Shown: positions 14,921 through 23,058 of the stretch, piece by piece
How positions within the stretch are numbered: position 1 is the first letter of the stretch
How the letters are laid out: each line of letters begins with the position of its first letter
From: Salsuginibacillus halophilus
GTDB lineage: Bacteria > Bacillota > Bacilli > Bacillales > Marinococcaceae
Direction: 5' to 3'
Length of the DNA stretch: 36,486 nucleotides
Assembly: GCF_003014715.1 (NCBI RefSeq)
Contig: NZ_PYAV01000018.1
Coordinates: 1 to 36,486, forward strand
The notes under the pieces: model-generated
The model's input: the letters and a program-made list of their open reading frames with translations, nothing else
The model's database searches: none
What the model was told of the DNA's origin: nothing
Translations under genes and position numbers: made by a program

Positions 14921-16027
14921 TTAATGTATCTGCTCACGTTCACGGCGCCGTGTGCGCCCTGTGTCGTCTGCAAACTTCCTCATGTTCGACTGTTGCAGGC
15001 GCATGCGTTCGTTAGCCTGCTTCACGCCTTCCTCATCGCCCAAAGCCTCCATCGTGCGCTTCTCACTTTTGGCTTGGCGTATCTTGCGTTCAATGTTTCG
15101 CTGCTTCTGACTGTTCTTATACGCGCGGTCGTTCTCCGTCTTGTTAACCGGCTCATTCTGCTGCTTAGATTGACCGGGGAAGTACGGATACTTAACGTGT
15201 CGGCAGTTAATACCGAAAAGACCGTCCTTCTCGCCCATAGACGTACTGGATAACGGCGGGTAGTTGTCGCTATCACCACCACGGCTGTACACCTTACCTT
15301 GATGAGGCTCGCACTTAGGGCGCGCGCCAACGTGACTGCTGACCTCAACCAAGTCCACGCCCCATTCGTCGAAGCGCTTTTCTTGAATATCATTGGTCAC
15401 GCGGTTAGACATGGTGCGCATAACCGTGCGTACATAGCCTTCCGGCGACATTTCAGCGCCATCTGACCGGATCAAAGCAGGCATACCTTTGTGGCTCCAC
15501 TCCCTCACTGTGTCACGAAGCGCCTGCTCCGGCGACTTCACACCTGCACGCACATCCGCGGACGCGCGCGTAAGCATGTTGCGGTACGTTTCCTCTGACT
15601 GGTCAAGGAGCGTGTTGTTTACACTACGCAGTGTATCGTTCGCCTGCGCTTGATAGCCGTCAAGTATCTCCTGCACCGCCTCATCTTCTGCCAACGGCAC
15701 CGGCTCGCTTAGGTCTTTGCCATCCTCAAGCGCCTTTCTAAGCGCTTCCTCGTTCGGCTCAACGCCTTCTTTGCTAGCCTTGTCCAAAGCTTCCTGTATT
15801 GCATCCCTGTTACCGCCGGTCAGCCGTGCTAGCTCATCCGCGTTACGCTCTTTGATCGCGTTCAGTTTATTAAGCTGCCGCGCCTCCCAGCGTGAAGGGT
15901 CAGACTGCAGCAGGTCGTTGTCTTTGCCGAGCTCTTTCGCCATGTTTTCTATCATACTTGTCTGTAGCACGTTGTACACCTGTATAAGCGGTTGTGACAG
16001 CTGTTCCAAACGTTCACGTTCAATCAT
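14921..16027 (-). CDS. Minor head protein (Phage_min_cap2 / MuF-like)
   Basis: 368 residues from the ATG at 16027, which overlaps the portal stop by eight bases. The C-terminal region holds the family signature: VEVSSHVGARPKCEPHQGKV, then YPPLSSTSMGEKDGLFGINC and RHVKYPYFPG, with conserved Cys and His that could bind metal. The N-terminal half is helical. Proteins of this family are ejected or lie inside the head next to the portal. Basic Arg-rich end. Confidence 0.9.
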   Translation of the reverse strand: MIERERLEQLSQPLIQVYNVLQTSMIENMAKELGKDNDLLQSDPSRWEARQLNKLNAIKERNADELARLTGGNRDAIQEALDKASKEGVEPNEEALRKALEDGKDLSEPVPLAEDEAVQEILDGYQAQANDTLRSVNNTLLDQSEETYRNMLTRASADVRAGVKSPEQALRDTVREWSHKGMPALIRSDGAEMSPEGYVRTVMRTMSNRVTNDIQEKRFDEWGVDLVEVSSHVGARPKCEPHQGKVYSRGGDSDNYPPLSSTSMGEKDGLFGINCRHVKYPYFPGQSKQQNEPVNKTENDRAYKNSQKQRNIERKIRQAKSEKRTMEALGDEEGVKQANERMRLQQSNMRKFADDTGRTRRREREQIH

Positions 16028-17495
16028 CGCCATCACCGTACATATCATCAATGTCCGGCGTCTGTGTCGCCTGCTCCTGCTGTATCTCCTGCAGCATCTC
16101 GTCCGCTTGCTCTTCAGTTACATCAAGCACACGCATCATCGTGTACTTCTTGCTTGTTATGCCGGCGTTACGCAGCTTTAAATAATACTCTGCGTCAGCA
16201 TCCCGGTCTTCCGCCACGGAATCATCAAAGTCAATCGTTACTTCATAGTCAGCCGGCGCCGAGAAGAAGCCGTACAGCTCCGCAACCTCGCCAATCGACT
16301 GCACCAATTCAATCAGCGCCTCTTCAATGATTGTCTCGTGGCTCCGCTTGGTGCGGAAAGTCTTGCTGTTCTCGCTTACAACCTCGGTAGCTGTCTTAAC
16401 ACCCTGCATGTCGAAGGTGAATGTACCTGCGCTGAATCCTGTCTGCATGGCCAGTGTGTCAAGCAGGGCTTTGATGGCTGAAACGTGCTCTTCAACGCGG
16501 ATTTCCACACTTATGTCTTCGATATTAGAGCTGTCTTGGTCGAAGTTAAACGCTTGGAATACCTCGTCGTTGTCGTCAAAATAGCGCTTCATCTGCCCGC
16601 TTTGTGGGTCTGGCACAGCCTTAACAGCCGTTTGCGGCACCATAATCCGCTTCTTACCGAGGCGGAATTCACGCTCGAAGCTGTCGAAAGCAACATCTAA
16701 CGCCTTAATGGTGTCCAAAGCATTGGCGTAAATAGAAACGCCCAACGGGCTCTGCGTGTCGAAGTTGTTTGCCGTGTTTGGCTTGATATAGACAAACAGC
16801 GGACGCTTCAACCCTTCGATCGTCACCCTTTCCTCTAGTGCGGGATAGAGTGTGGCAAGGCTGATCTTGATCCCCAGCTCGTTTTTTGTGTCCGACTCGT
16901 ACAACTCATTCGTAACAACGTAAGTGCTGTCTTCCCACGTATGCCATTCAAGCAGCGTGTAATACTTATCGCCTTTGCGCGTTTCGTTGACAAACACACC
17001 CTCACGCACTTCATGCGCCGTCGTGGATACAGGAATAAAGCAATCTGCCGTAACATAGCCAAGCCGTACGCCGTGTTCATCTGCATACACCTTAACCGCC
17101 ATGCCACCTAGCGCAAAGCTGTATTCAAGGTAGCGCTGAAACTGCTTATGGAATCGGTTGCGTTTGAGCACCTCGTGCACGTTGTCTCTCATTCCCTCAT
17201 GCGACACGTTAACAACGCACTTCTCGTTAAAAACAAGCTGCGCCATCTCCGCGGCAATGTGCTTAGGCATACCGAGCGTATTCATACGCCGCTTCTTCGG
17301 CCCATCGACTGTGTGGTATCTTAAATCGTGCCACGCGCTGTAATAACCGCGGTACAAAGCAAACCATTTATCAATCAGCTGATAGTGCTCGTCTGACGCC
17401 GCAATGTCTTTCTTCTGCGTTACATCCTTAACGCCGCGTATTAGCCCCATCCGGTACATCACCTCCTTTATCTTGCTGACCATCGCCTTAAACAC
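16020..17495 (-). CDS. Portal protein (SPP1 Gp6-like)
   Basis: 491 residues, GTG start at 17495 with AAGGGGGG before it. KWFALYRGYYSAWHDLRYHT, RRRMNTL-type core (KKRRMNTLGMPKHIAAEMAQ), NTANNFDTQSPLGVSIYANA and GFSAGTFTFDMQGVKTATEV match the SPP1 gp6 portal family. It forms the twelve-part ring through which DNA enters and leaves. Acidic C terminus. The large terminase ends 14 bases upstream. Confidence 0.93.
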   Translation of the reverse strand: MFKAMVSKIKEVMYRMGLIRGVKDVTQKKDIAASDEHYQLIDKWFALYRGYYSAWHDLRYHTVDGPKKRRMNTLGMPKHIAAEMAQLVFNEKCVVNVSHEGMRDNVHEVLKRNRFHKQFQRYLEYSFALGGMAVKVYADEHGVRLGYVTADCFIPVSTTAHEVREGVFVNETRKGDKYYTLLEWHTWEDSTYVVTNELYESDTKNELGIKISLATLYPALEERVTIEGLKRPLFVYIKPNTANNFDTQSPLGVSIYANALDTIKALDVAFDSFEREFRLGKKRIMVPQTAVKAVPDPQSGQMKRYFDDNDEVFQAFNFDQDSSNIEDISVEIRVEEHVSAIKALLDTLAMQTGFSAGTFTFDMQGVKTATEVVSENSKTFRTKRSHETIIEEALIELVQSIGEVAELYGFFSAPADYEVTIDFDDSVAEDRDADAEYYLKLRNAGITSKKYTMMRVLDVTEEQADEMLQEIQQEQATQTPDIDDMYGDGDD

Positions 17496-17509
17496 CCTGT
17501 CACCCCCCC

Positions 17510-18805
17510 TTACAACTTGAGCTGAATCTTCTGCAAGTTGTCTTGCACGAAGTATTGGAACGCGTCGGCCGTGTGGTCATCGCGCTTAACCACTTTCGGA
17601 TCATCGCTCAACAGCGTGTCTGCATCCCACTGATAGCGCTTGTGCTCCTCGTAAAATACTTGGTTGTTGTCGTTATTAAGCATAAAAAAACGACCTTGCG
17701 CCAGCAGGTCTTGTACGTTTTCAATCATCGTTACTTTTTTCTTCTTGGCGACTGGGTGCAACCTTACGCCGTAATCTTTAAAATACTGGTTACGCATACC
17801 GCCCTCAGCTGAATCAATCGTGCGGTTGTCTACATTGCGGTTGTACGTCTGCCTCAACCGCTCCTCAAATGCTGCTAAATCCGCCGCAAAGTCGCTCGGC
17901 GCTTTCTTCTCCTGCTTGTGCTCAGGTGAGTAGTAGTAAGTGTCCAACAGGATCACGTTAAGCCGCTTCGTCAACCCCAGACCGAGAAACGTGGTGGCTG
18001 ACACTTGGTGTCCGGTGTCGATGGCTACATCAATCAGCATAATGTCATCATTGGCTGGCACCTCGTCAATCCAGCGGAAGTGCGCCATGTTGTACACCAT
18101 GTCACCTAATCCGATAACCTCACCTTTGTACATCCACCGCCAGTAGTCGTGGTCGTTGGCTTTGTACTTATCAATCTTGCGTATCAGCTGATTGGAGAGG
18201 AAACCTTTCTTATCCTCCAAGTACGTACTGTGGTGCAGAAAGAAGTCATCATCATTGTGCTTGCCATCACGCCATTCATTCACCCACTCATACGGATTGC
18301 GCGGCGGGTTGTAGGAGTAATACACCTTAACCTGCTTATCGCCTAAATCCTCACGGATAAATGTATCCTCCACCGTGTCGATATCTTCAATACCTGCAAA
18401 CTCCGCCAGCTCCTCAAACCAAAGCGCCATAACATAGCCCACCGCAATTTTAGCTGACTTGAGTTTGAGCGGATCGTCCACACCGTAGAAGTAGAAGGCT
18501 GTGCCTGTGCGCCTGTGCTCGATAATGAGCGGCGACTTACCAAACCTAAATTCACTTTCAACACCCAGCATGTAAATTGCCCACTTGATCTGCTCGTACA
18601 CCGAACCGGATAAATACTTTCCGACCTTCCGCAGACAAACAACGTTGCCCTGCTCATCGTCTAAGAAGTCAGTCACCAGCTTGAGCGATATCACAGATGA
18701 CTTCATGGATGAGCGCCCGCCGCTTAGGATGGCAGCAGGTTTGTCTGTCAGCCAAAACGAGTAGAAGTTAGGGTTAACCATGTCCATGATGTCAACTGTC
18801 TTCAT
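17510..18805 (-). CDS. terL: Terminase large subunit (Terminase_3, PBSX type)
   Basis: 431 residues. N-terminal ATPase: Walker A variant GGRSSMKSS at about 29-37, Walker B MALWFEE at about 128-134. C-terminal RNase H-like nuclease: IDVAIDTGHQVSATTFLGLG and IDSAEGGMRNQYFKDYGVRL supply the acidic residues. The family and the SPP1-type portal suggest headful (pac) packaging, but that is inference. It overlaps the small subunit gene by 14 bases. Confidence 0.95.
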   Translation of the reverse strand: MKTVDIMDMVNPNFYSFWLTDKPAAILSGGRSSMKSSVISLKLVTDFLDDEQGNVVCLRKVGKYLSGSVYEQIKWAIYMLGVESEFRFGKSPLIIEHRRTGTAFYFYGVDDPLKLKSAKIAVGYVMALWFEELAEFAGIEDIDTVEDTFIREDLGDKQVKVYYSYNPPRNPYEWVNEWRDGKHNDDDFFLHHSTYLEDKKGFLSNQLIRKIDKYKANDHDYWRWMYKGEVIGLGDMVYNMAHFRWIDEVPANDDIMLIDVAIDTGHQVSATTFLGLGLTKRLNVILLDTYYYSPEHKQEKKAPSDFAADLAAFEERLRQTYNRNVDNRTIDSAEGGMRNQYFKDYGVRLHPVAKKKKVTMIENVQDLLAQGRFFMLNNDNNQVFYEEHKRYQWDADTLLSDDPKVVKRDDHTADAFQYFVQDNLQKIQLKL

Positions 18806-19226
18806 CCTGCATCGCCTTTCGCATCGCTTCTTTATCCTGGACGATCAGCACACGCTCGCCGCCTTCTTCCTCTCGCTCGTAAAGGCCTTCGATGGCATTA
18901 AGCTCCTTGATCGCGTTCAGCATAGCGTTGCTGTTTGCCTGCCGTACGCCTGCTGCTTCGATACTGTACTTCGACTGATCCTTGAGCCATATGAGATCAT
19001 TGACGGCTTCCTCGCGCGTCCACAGGGCTTTCTGGCGGTGTTCCTGCATCAGTTCCTCGTACCTTGTAGAAACCTTTGCGTTCTTCAACACTTTGTTTGC
19101 GGCTGTATCCATTCTTTCAGCAGACATATTAGTGGAGTAACCCGCCTGCTTGTAAGCTTCTCTTTGACTAAGCCCACTAACTAACCCCTGCACAAACTTT
19201 TCTTGCTTTGCTGTCAGATCACTCAT
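18792..19226 (-). CDS. terS: Terminase small subunit
   Basis: 144 residues from the ATG at 19226 (MSDLTAKQEKFVQGLVSGLS, then QREAYKQAGYSTNMSAERMD), the N-terminal HTH domain of Terminase_2 small subunits, followed by a helical oligomerisation region. An in-frame GTG at 19238 lies closer to the GGAGG and cannot be excluded. It binds the packaging start site and hands the DNA to TerL. Confidence 0.92.
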   Translation of the reverse strand: MSDLTAKQEKFVQGLVSGLSQREAYKQAGYSTNMSAERMDTAANKVLKNAKVSTRYEELMQEHRQKALWTREEAVNDLIWLKDQSKYSIEAAGVRQANSNAMLNAIKELNAIEGLYEREEEGGERVLIVQDKEAMRKAMQDEDS

Positions 19227-19248
19227 GTCACATAGCACCTACCTCCAA

Positions 19249-19275
19249 TAAAAAAGCACCCTGTAATAGGGCGCT
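19249..19275 (-). terminator. Terminator upstream of the terminase genes
   Basis: On the minus strand AGCGCCCT-ATTAC-AGGGTGCT, eight pairs with one G-T, is followed by TTTTTT. It separates the unknown gene at 19283 from the packaging operon. Confidence 0.85.
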
Positions 19276-19282
19276 CTGAACT

Positions 19283-19786
19283 TTACCTCGCGGATAATAT
19301 CATTTTTATTTCATCTTCACTCAAGTCTCTCTTTTGTTTTAGCTCATCCTTCCACTTGTTCACCATATTATAATAAGAGCTAACCATTGGCATATGGCTG
19401 TTGTATCCTCTGAATCTATCTTCAGACTGCAACTCTGTAAACCTACCCAGTGTTTCAACAAAAAACTTAGTATAAACCATGTGTTCGGTTTCGTGGTTAC
19501 CATCAAAACCAAGGAAATTAATATCTCTCTCACTCAAATTCGTTTCCGTCAATGAATCATATGAACTTTTGAGCACGCTGTACAAGTCTAAAGTGTCAAT
19601 CACCAAACGGCTACTTTCTTCAGGAAAATCGTCTTCTAGATCAAAGTACTCCTCATAGTGAACCTCGTACCCTTGCTCGAGAATTTCAATTTTTTCTTGA
19701 TAATTAGACGAGTTTTCGCCATCTAACCGAGACAAAATTTCATACTGATTCTTTAAAAAAAGACGGTCTTTCTTGCTAAATTCCAT
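19283..19786 (-). CDS. Unknown acidic protein, possible moron
   Basis: 167 residues, helical and acidic (MEFSKKDRLFLKNQYEILSR, then YEVHYEEYFDLEDDFPEESS). No membrane segment or metal motif. I do not recognise the family. The tract is visibly more AT-rich than the structural genes next to it. It has its own TAAGGAGG ribosome site, sits between the late regulator and the terminase genes, and is closed by its own terminator. These traits fit a horizontally acquired extra gene. Confidence 0.7.
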   Translation of the reverse strand: MEFSKKDRLFLKNQYEILSRLDGENSSNYQEKIEILEQGYEVHYEEYFDLEDDFPEESSRLVIDTLDLYSVLKSSYDSLTETNLSERDINFLGFDGNHETEHMVYTKFFVETLGRFTELQSEDRFRGYNSHMPMVSSYYNMVNKWKDELKQKRDLSEDEIKMILSAR

Positions 19787-19843
19787 TCCAATCCCTCCTT
19801 ACCGCCACAATTCGCCAAAAACTTGAAAAATACCTTCAACTTT

Positions 19844-19963
19844 TTAACTTTTATTTAAATTCTTCACATATACGCACCCCGCGCCATACACGCACAGGAT
19901 TTTCTTATCATTCACACGCTTACCATACACGCAGCGCAGACACCATTCCGGTTTAATCTTCAT
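19844..19963 (-). CDS. Small Cys-rich protein
   Basis: 39 residues (MKIKPEWCLRCVYGKRVNDK, then KILCVYGAGCVYVKNLNKS). The ATG at 19963 is chosen because AGGAGGG precedes it; a longer in-frame reading upstream crosses the terminator at 19975. Four cysteines in C-x2-C...C-x5-C form a possible zinc site. Function unknown. Confidence 0.6.
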   Translation of the reverse strand: MKIKPEWCLRCVYGKRVNDKKILCVYGAGCVYVKNLNKS

Positions 19964-19974
19964 CGCTACCCTCC

Positions 19975-20000
19975 TAAAAAGCGCCCACGTATGTGAGCGC
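19975..20000 (-). terminator. Terminator after the ArpU-type regulator
   Basis: On the minus strand GCGCTCAC-ATAC-GTGGGCGC, eight pairs with one T-G, is followed by TTTTTA. A second GC-rich hairpin, CCCCGC-n3-GCGGGG, lies at 20013-20027. The gap 20001-20087 holds no gene I can support. Confidence 0.85.
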
Positions 20001-20087
20001 CGAGCTATGTAACCCCGCTGGGCGGGGCAAAGGAGGAATCCATGTGAGGTGTACCAATACCTCTGCATTCATTGTATAACACCGCTA

Positions 20088-20534
20088 TCACACCTCGCAT
20101 TTTTCTTCAAAACGTTCAAAACGCTCATTTCCCTCATTCTCCTTCAACACCGTGATGATGCGCTCTTTGATGCTGTTTACCTTGCCCTCGCTGATACGTA
20201 AATGCTGCGCTATGGCAACTTGGCTCATGCCATCCATCATGCAGAACATGATTGTGCGCTCTAAATCATTCTCGATGAGGTTCACGCCGTTCTCCACAAA
20301 CGTAATCTTGCGCTTTAATTTATCCAACTGCCTGTGCCTCTTGTCACGCTTGCCTGCCACTTCCTTGCCGATCTTATCCTTGTTTGCGCCCTGTGGCTTT
20401 GGCATTGTGGATTCGATACCATATTGACCTGTTAGGTTGGTGTCAACTTCTTCAAGCGTCTGCTCTAACCTAGCAACTTCACTCGGCATCCAGTAATAAT
20501 CACGCAACGCCTGCTCGATGTCATTTCTATTCAT
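20088..20534 (-). CDS. ArpU-type late transcription regulator
   Basis: 148 residues. Start DIEQALRDYYWMPSEVARLE, central coiled coil, then a sigma-region-4-like HTH at about 100-135 (ERTIMFCMMDGMSQVAIAQH, then LRISEGKVNSIKERII). This architecture, its size and its place at the end of the early region, before the terminase genes, are those of ArpU/RinA-like activators of late phage genes. The ATG follows the preceding TGA with no gap. Confidence 0.85.
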   Translation of the reverse strand: MNRNDIEQALRDYYWMPSEVARLEQTLEEVDTNLTGQYGIESTMPKPQGANKDKIGKEVAGKRDKRHRQLDKLKRKITFVENGVNLIENDLERTIMFCMMDGMSQVAIAQHLRISEGKVNSIKERIITVLKENEGNERFERFEEKCEV

Positions 20535-20690
20535 TCAATCCACCCTTTCAAAGCCTTCTAACTCGCCGATCGAATCCGGTATCGCTGTTTCCGTGTCTAC
20601 GCCGTCAATGTCCTCAAGCACCACCCACATGCCTTCATCCTTCGTCACCTCGTACACCCTGCCGCCACGCTTGTATAACTCGCCCAGCAT
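20535..20690 (-). CDS. Small conserved-type phage protein, unknown
   Basis: 51 residues (MLGELYKRGGRVYEVTKDEG, then MWVVLEDIDGVDTETAIPDS), a short beta-sheet-like acidic protein. Start and stop abut both neighbours exactly (TAG-ATG and TGA-ATG), which supports it as a translated, coupled gene. No family recognised. Confidence 0.65.
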   Translation of the reverse strand: MLGELYKRGGRVYEVTKDEGMWVVLEDIDGVDTETAIPDSIGELEGFERVD

Positions 20691-21029
20691 CTAACCCCTC
20701 CCCGGCATATCATCCGCATACCGATTGATTGACTGTAATAAACTAGCTTGTGTCTGTATGCTCTCCAATGAAGCCAGCGCGGAGCGGTGCATCTCTAGCG
20801 CCGCATCCCGCTCAAACTTCAAATCTGCTACCGTGCCTCTGGCAATATCCGGTATCAAGGTAGCCTGTACGCCGTCATGTCGTAGTTTGGTAATCTCTTT
20901 GTACAGTGCCTCTCTATACGCCCGCTCGCTTTCCGCTCTTTCTTTGCTTAGCCGGAATACCTCTTTTGACGCCTTGTCTATGCGCTGACTGATGCTGTAC
21001 ATTTCCTTCGCTAACTCGGTCGCCTCCAC
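20691..21029 (-). CDS. Coiled-coil protein, unknown
   Basis: 112 residues, GTG start at 21029 with AAAGGAGG six bases before. Helical with heptads (about 10-50, ISQRIDKASKEVFRLSKERA; and 75-105, ALEMHRSALASLESIQTQAS). No motif of known function. It belongs to the run of small genes just before the late regulator. Confidence 0.65.
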   Translation of the reverse strand: MEATELAKEMYSISQRIDKASKEVFRLSKERAESERAYREALYKEITKLRHDGVQATLIPDIARGTVADLKFERDAALEMHRSALASLESIQTQASLLQSINRYADDMPGRG

Positions 21030-21073
21030 AGTATTCCTCCTTTATGACTTTGCGCTGCCATTCGATCTGCTCT

Positions 21074-21376
21074 TTATTCATTACTCCGCCCCTCCATCAG
21101 TCGCTTAAAGTCGCTTGCCTTCATGACAACGAGCCAATCCTTCCGATCAGCCTTCAACGCCAGCGCATCCGGTTGCTCCCTCTCATCTTCCAGCAAATCA
21201 TAAAGCGTCTTCCAGCCTTCCTTCCGCGCTTTGACCTCCCACTCCAGCCCCAACGCTTTCACATCGTTGCTGTACTCACCGCCGACCGCACCGCTTAACG
21301 GTGTCTTTGTGCCGCCCATCAGCTTTGCAAACTCCAATTCTCTGCGACTCCCTTTTTCTTTGCTGGCTTTGCCCAT
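21074..21376 (-). CDS. Holliday junction resolvase-like nuclease
   Basis: 100 residues. GSRRELEFAKLMGGTK gives E13, SGAVGGEYSNDVKALGLEWEVKA gives D38 and the E47-V-K49 motif, which together form a PD-(D/E)XK nuclease core like that of archaeal-type and phage junction resolvases. It may resolve branched DNA before packaging. The assignment rests on this motif set; a general VRR-like nuclease is the alternative. Confidence 0.7.
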   Translation of the reverse strand: MGKASKEKGSRRELEFAKLMGGTKTPLSGAVGGEYSNDVKALGLEWEVKARKEGWKTLYDLLEDEREQPDALALKADRKDWLVVMKASDFKRLMEGRSNE

Positions 21377-21379
21377 TCT

Positions 21380-21613
21380 TTACCACTGCTCCCAAATATC
21401 TTTCTCTTGCTTGCGCATAACCAATGCCATAACCAAGTGTCCAGATCCCAACAAGAATCCGATCACCCCACCCACAACAACAAAAACAGTCGTATCAACC
21501 GAACCCTCTGTCGCCAAATCAACCAAGAAACCCACAATCCAACCTATCGAGCCAAAGACCATTGTCAAAAAAGCCATCGAAACCAAAGCCAAAACCCATA
21601 ATTTTTTAAACAT
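21380..21613 (-). CDS. Small membrane protein, two segments
   Basis: 77 residues from the ATG at 21613, fixed by TAGGAGG six bases before it; a longer reading to 21643 has no ribosome site. Two hydrophobic segments at about 4-31 (WVLALVSMAFLTMVFGSIGW) and 41-63 (TTVFVVVGGVIGFLLGSGHL), short acidic loop between. Function unknown. Confidence 0.65.
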   Translation of the reverse strand: MFKKLWVLALVSMAFLTMVFGSIGWIVGFLVDLATEGSVDTTVFVVVGGVIGFLLGSGHLVMALVMRKQEKDIWEQW

Positions 21614-21623
21614 GCGATTCCTC

Positions 21624-21806
21624 CTAAAATGTCTTCTCATCACCGCAAGCCTTGCACACTCTTATTAACCGTCTGCTATCTATCTTGTGCGTGAACCGGG
21701 CAGCGCCACACGCACACCGCCCGGCTGGCACATTTTCCGTTTCCTCTTTTCCGTGCAGCTTCTCTCTTTGTTCCTGCAGGGCTTTTGCCCATTTCTTCGT
21801 TGTCAT
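21624..21806 (-). CDS. Small zinc-ribbon-like protein
   Basis: 60 residues. C32-x-C34 (GRCACGAARF) and C53-x2-C56 (VCKACGDEKTF) make a possible zinc site. A helical basic N terminus precedes it. It begins directly after the dUTPase stop (TAG-ATG), so it is co-translated. Function unknown; such ribbons often bind nucleic acid. Confidence 0.65.
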   Translation of the reverse strand: MTTKKWAKALQEQREKLHGKEETENVPAGRCACGAARFTHKIDSRRLIRVCKACGDEKTF

Positions 21807-22427
21807 CTAGTATCCGGTGGCTTGGCGCTCGTGGTTGACTTTGTTTTTCTCCCAGTAAGCTTCTCGTATTTCAGTTGGACAGAATCCTAAGGTCATACCC
21901 AGCGAAAAAAATACGCGCAACAACGCTACATACCAAAACTCATTGCGATTAGAAGTAAATGTACTAATGTATTTATAAACTAAATTAAATTGTTCGCTAG
22001 GCGATTGACACTGATAGTTTTTTGCCATATCGGAGCTTACATAAGATACTGTCTCGTCAATTTCTAAACCAAGGGATAAGATGAAGTGTAGGCAGTCAAC
22101 GTATTCTTCAAGGATTGGGTTTCTTCTTTTCATTGGGTGAACATTACCGTCACATTCCAGCTCATGATCTATATCAAAATTACCTTTGCATTTCACACAG
22201 TAATAAAACTCGGCGTTTTCTTCGCTACAACTGCTTTCAACGTAATTTCTTGGTTTTGAGTTCCCGCTCCAAAACTTAAACCCGCGCCACTCGTTTGCCA
22301 GCTCACCTAATTCAACCTGTAAAGCCAGCACTTTCTTCTCAAACAACGACTCATCCTGCAACCCTTTCTCATGCACAATCTTCTCGTCTAACTCCCTCTG
22401 CTTATCAAACATAGCTTGTAAATTCAT
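21807..22427 (-). CDS. dUTP diphosphatase, dimeric MazG-like type
   Basis: 206 residues. LALQVELGELANEWRGFKFWSG (from residue 34) carries the metal-binding Glu pairs and LEEYVDCLHFILSLGLEID carries E107, E108 and D111, the all-alpha dUTPase_2 active site. Between them, residues 60-100 include C67, C77, C80 and C92, a Cys-containing insert that could bind zinc. It removes dUTP so uracil is kept out of phage DNA. Overlaps the previous gene as ATGA. Confidence 0.85.
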   Translation of the reverse strand: MNLQAMFDKQRELDEKIVHEKGLQDESLFEKKVLALQVELGELANEWRGFKFWSGNSKPRNYVESSCSEENAEFYYCVKCKGNFDIDHELECDGNVHPMKRRNPILEEYVDCLHFILSLGLEIDETVSYVSSDMAKNYQCQSPSEQFNLVYKYISTFTSNRNEFWYVALLRVFFSLGMTLGFCPTEIREAYWEKNKVNHERQATGY

Positions 22428-22585
22428 CGCTTACGCCCCTTCCGATTTTGTACGCCTCGTTTACTGTCGCCCTGCTCAAGCACGTAACGTTGTCCCTTGA
22501 TCCGCAACACTGTAGGTACACCCTTCTTGCTTTTTTCTACAATCGTGCGCGGTCGGTACGGATCGCCTTTCTCATAGCGTTTCAT
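22424..22585 (-). CDS. Small basic protein, unknown
   Basis: 53 residues (MKRYEKGDPYRPRTIVEKSK, then KGVPTVLRIKGQRYVLEQGD), Arg/Lys-rich at the end. AGGAGG stands ahead of the ATG. It overlaps both neighbours by four bases, so it is a real coupled member of the operon. No family recognised. Confidence 0.65.
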   Translation of the reverse strand: MKRYEKGDPYRPRTIVEKSKKGVPTVLRIKGQRYVLEQGDSKRGVQNRKGRKR

Positions 22586-23058
22586 ACCTTGATCCTCCTG
22601 TTATTGCGCCTTAACTTCTCTCGCCCTTGCGCCCTGCCTTCTTCCGGTGTGGTCGTTGCAGCCTTTTCCTTTGACCACCCTAACCGAACGCGCTTGCTCA
22701 ATAAATAAGGGCTTACACCATTTTCTTGGCACTTAACGTAAATGTCGTCGCTGAATTTCCGGTTAGCTTCCCTCGAGACTTCTCGCATTTCCTCGTCATC
22801 TATCAGCAGCTTAGTTGCGGCCGTTTCTTCATCCCATCCACGGTAAATGCGTGAATCAAAAGTGAGTTTCGATATTCCGTTTGCTTCCGCCCTCTCGATC
22901 TGATCTTTGCGGCTCCTCATTTTCCGTGGTGGTGTGCTTACTGCTCTGTCTATATCCCAGCCGTACTGATACACGCGCTGCCTTAATGTGGTGTACTTAA
23001 CGCCGTTCCTCTCCGCTTCCTCAAAGTCTTCTGGCGTAATGTAAATGTAGCGCTTCAT
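22582..23058 (-). CDS. Protein of three short helical repeats (paralogue of 23055 gene)
   Basis: 158 residues made of three copies of a module of about 45 residues: ERNGVKYTTLRQRVYQYGWD (near 16-35), EANGISKLTFDSRIYRGWDE (near 58-77) and QENGVSPYLLSKRVRLGWSK (near 111-130), each followed by an Ala-x-Thr patch. The module NG-(V/I)-x4-(T/L)-(L/F)-x2-R-(V/I)-x-GW resembles the HTH-like repeats of phage AP2/HNH-type proteins. DNA binding is likely but not shown. The next gene has the same build. Confidence 0.75.
   Translation of the reverse strand: MKRYIYITPEDFEEAERNGVKYTTLRQRVYQYGWDIDRAVSTPPRKMRSRKDQIERAEANGISKLTFDSRIYRGWDEETAATKLLIDDEEMREVSREANRKFSDDIYVKCQENGVSPYLLSKRVRLGWSKEKAATTTPEEGRAQGREKLRRNNRRIKV

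Noticed and set aside
15022-15393. Minus-strand frame of 123 codons in another phase within the minor head protein gene
   Set aside because: Arg/Ser-rich alternative-frame reading without a ribosome site, inside a gene with a clear family signature.
20915-21082. 55-codon minus-strand frame (MNKEQIEWQRKVIKEEYCGG) overlapping the 20691-21029 gene
   Set aside because: Its ATG overlaps the resolvase-like stop, but most of it runs inside a better gene in another frame and the basic sequence looks like chance. It may serve only as a short leader.
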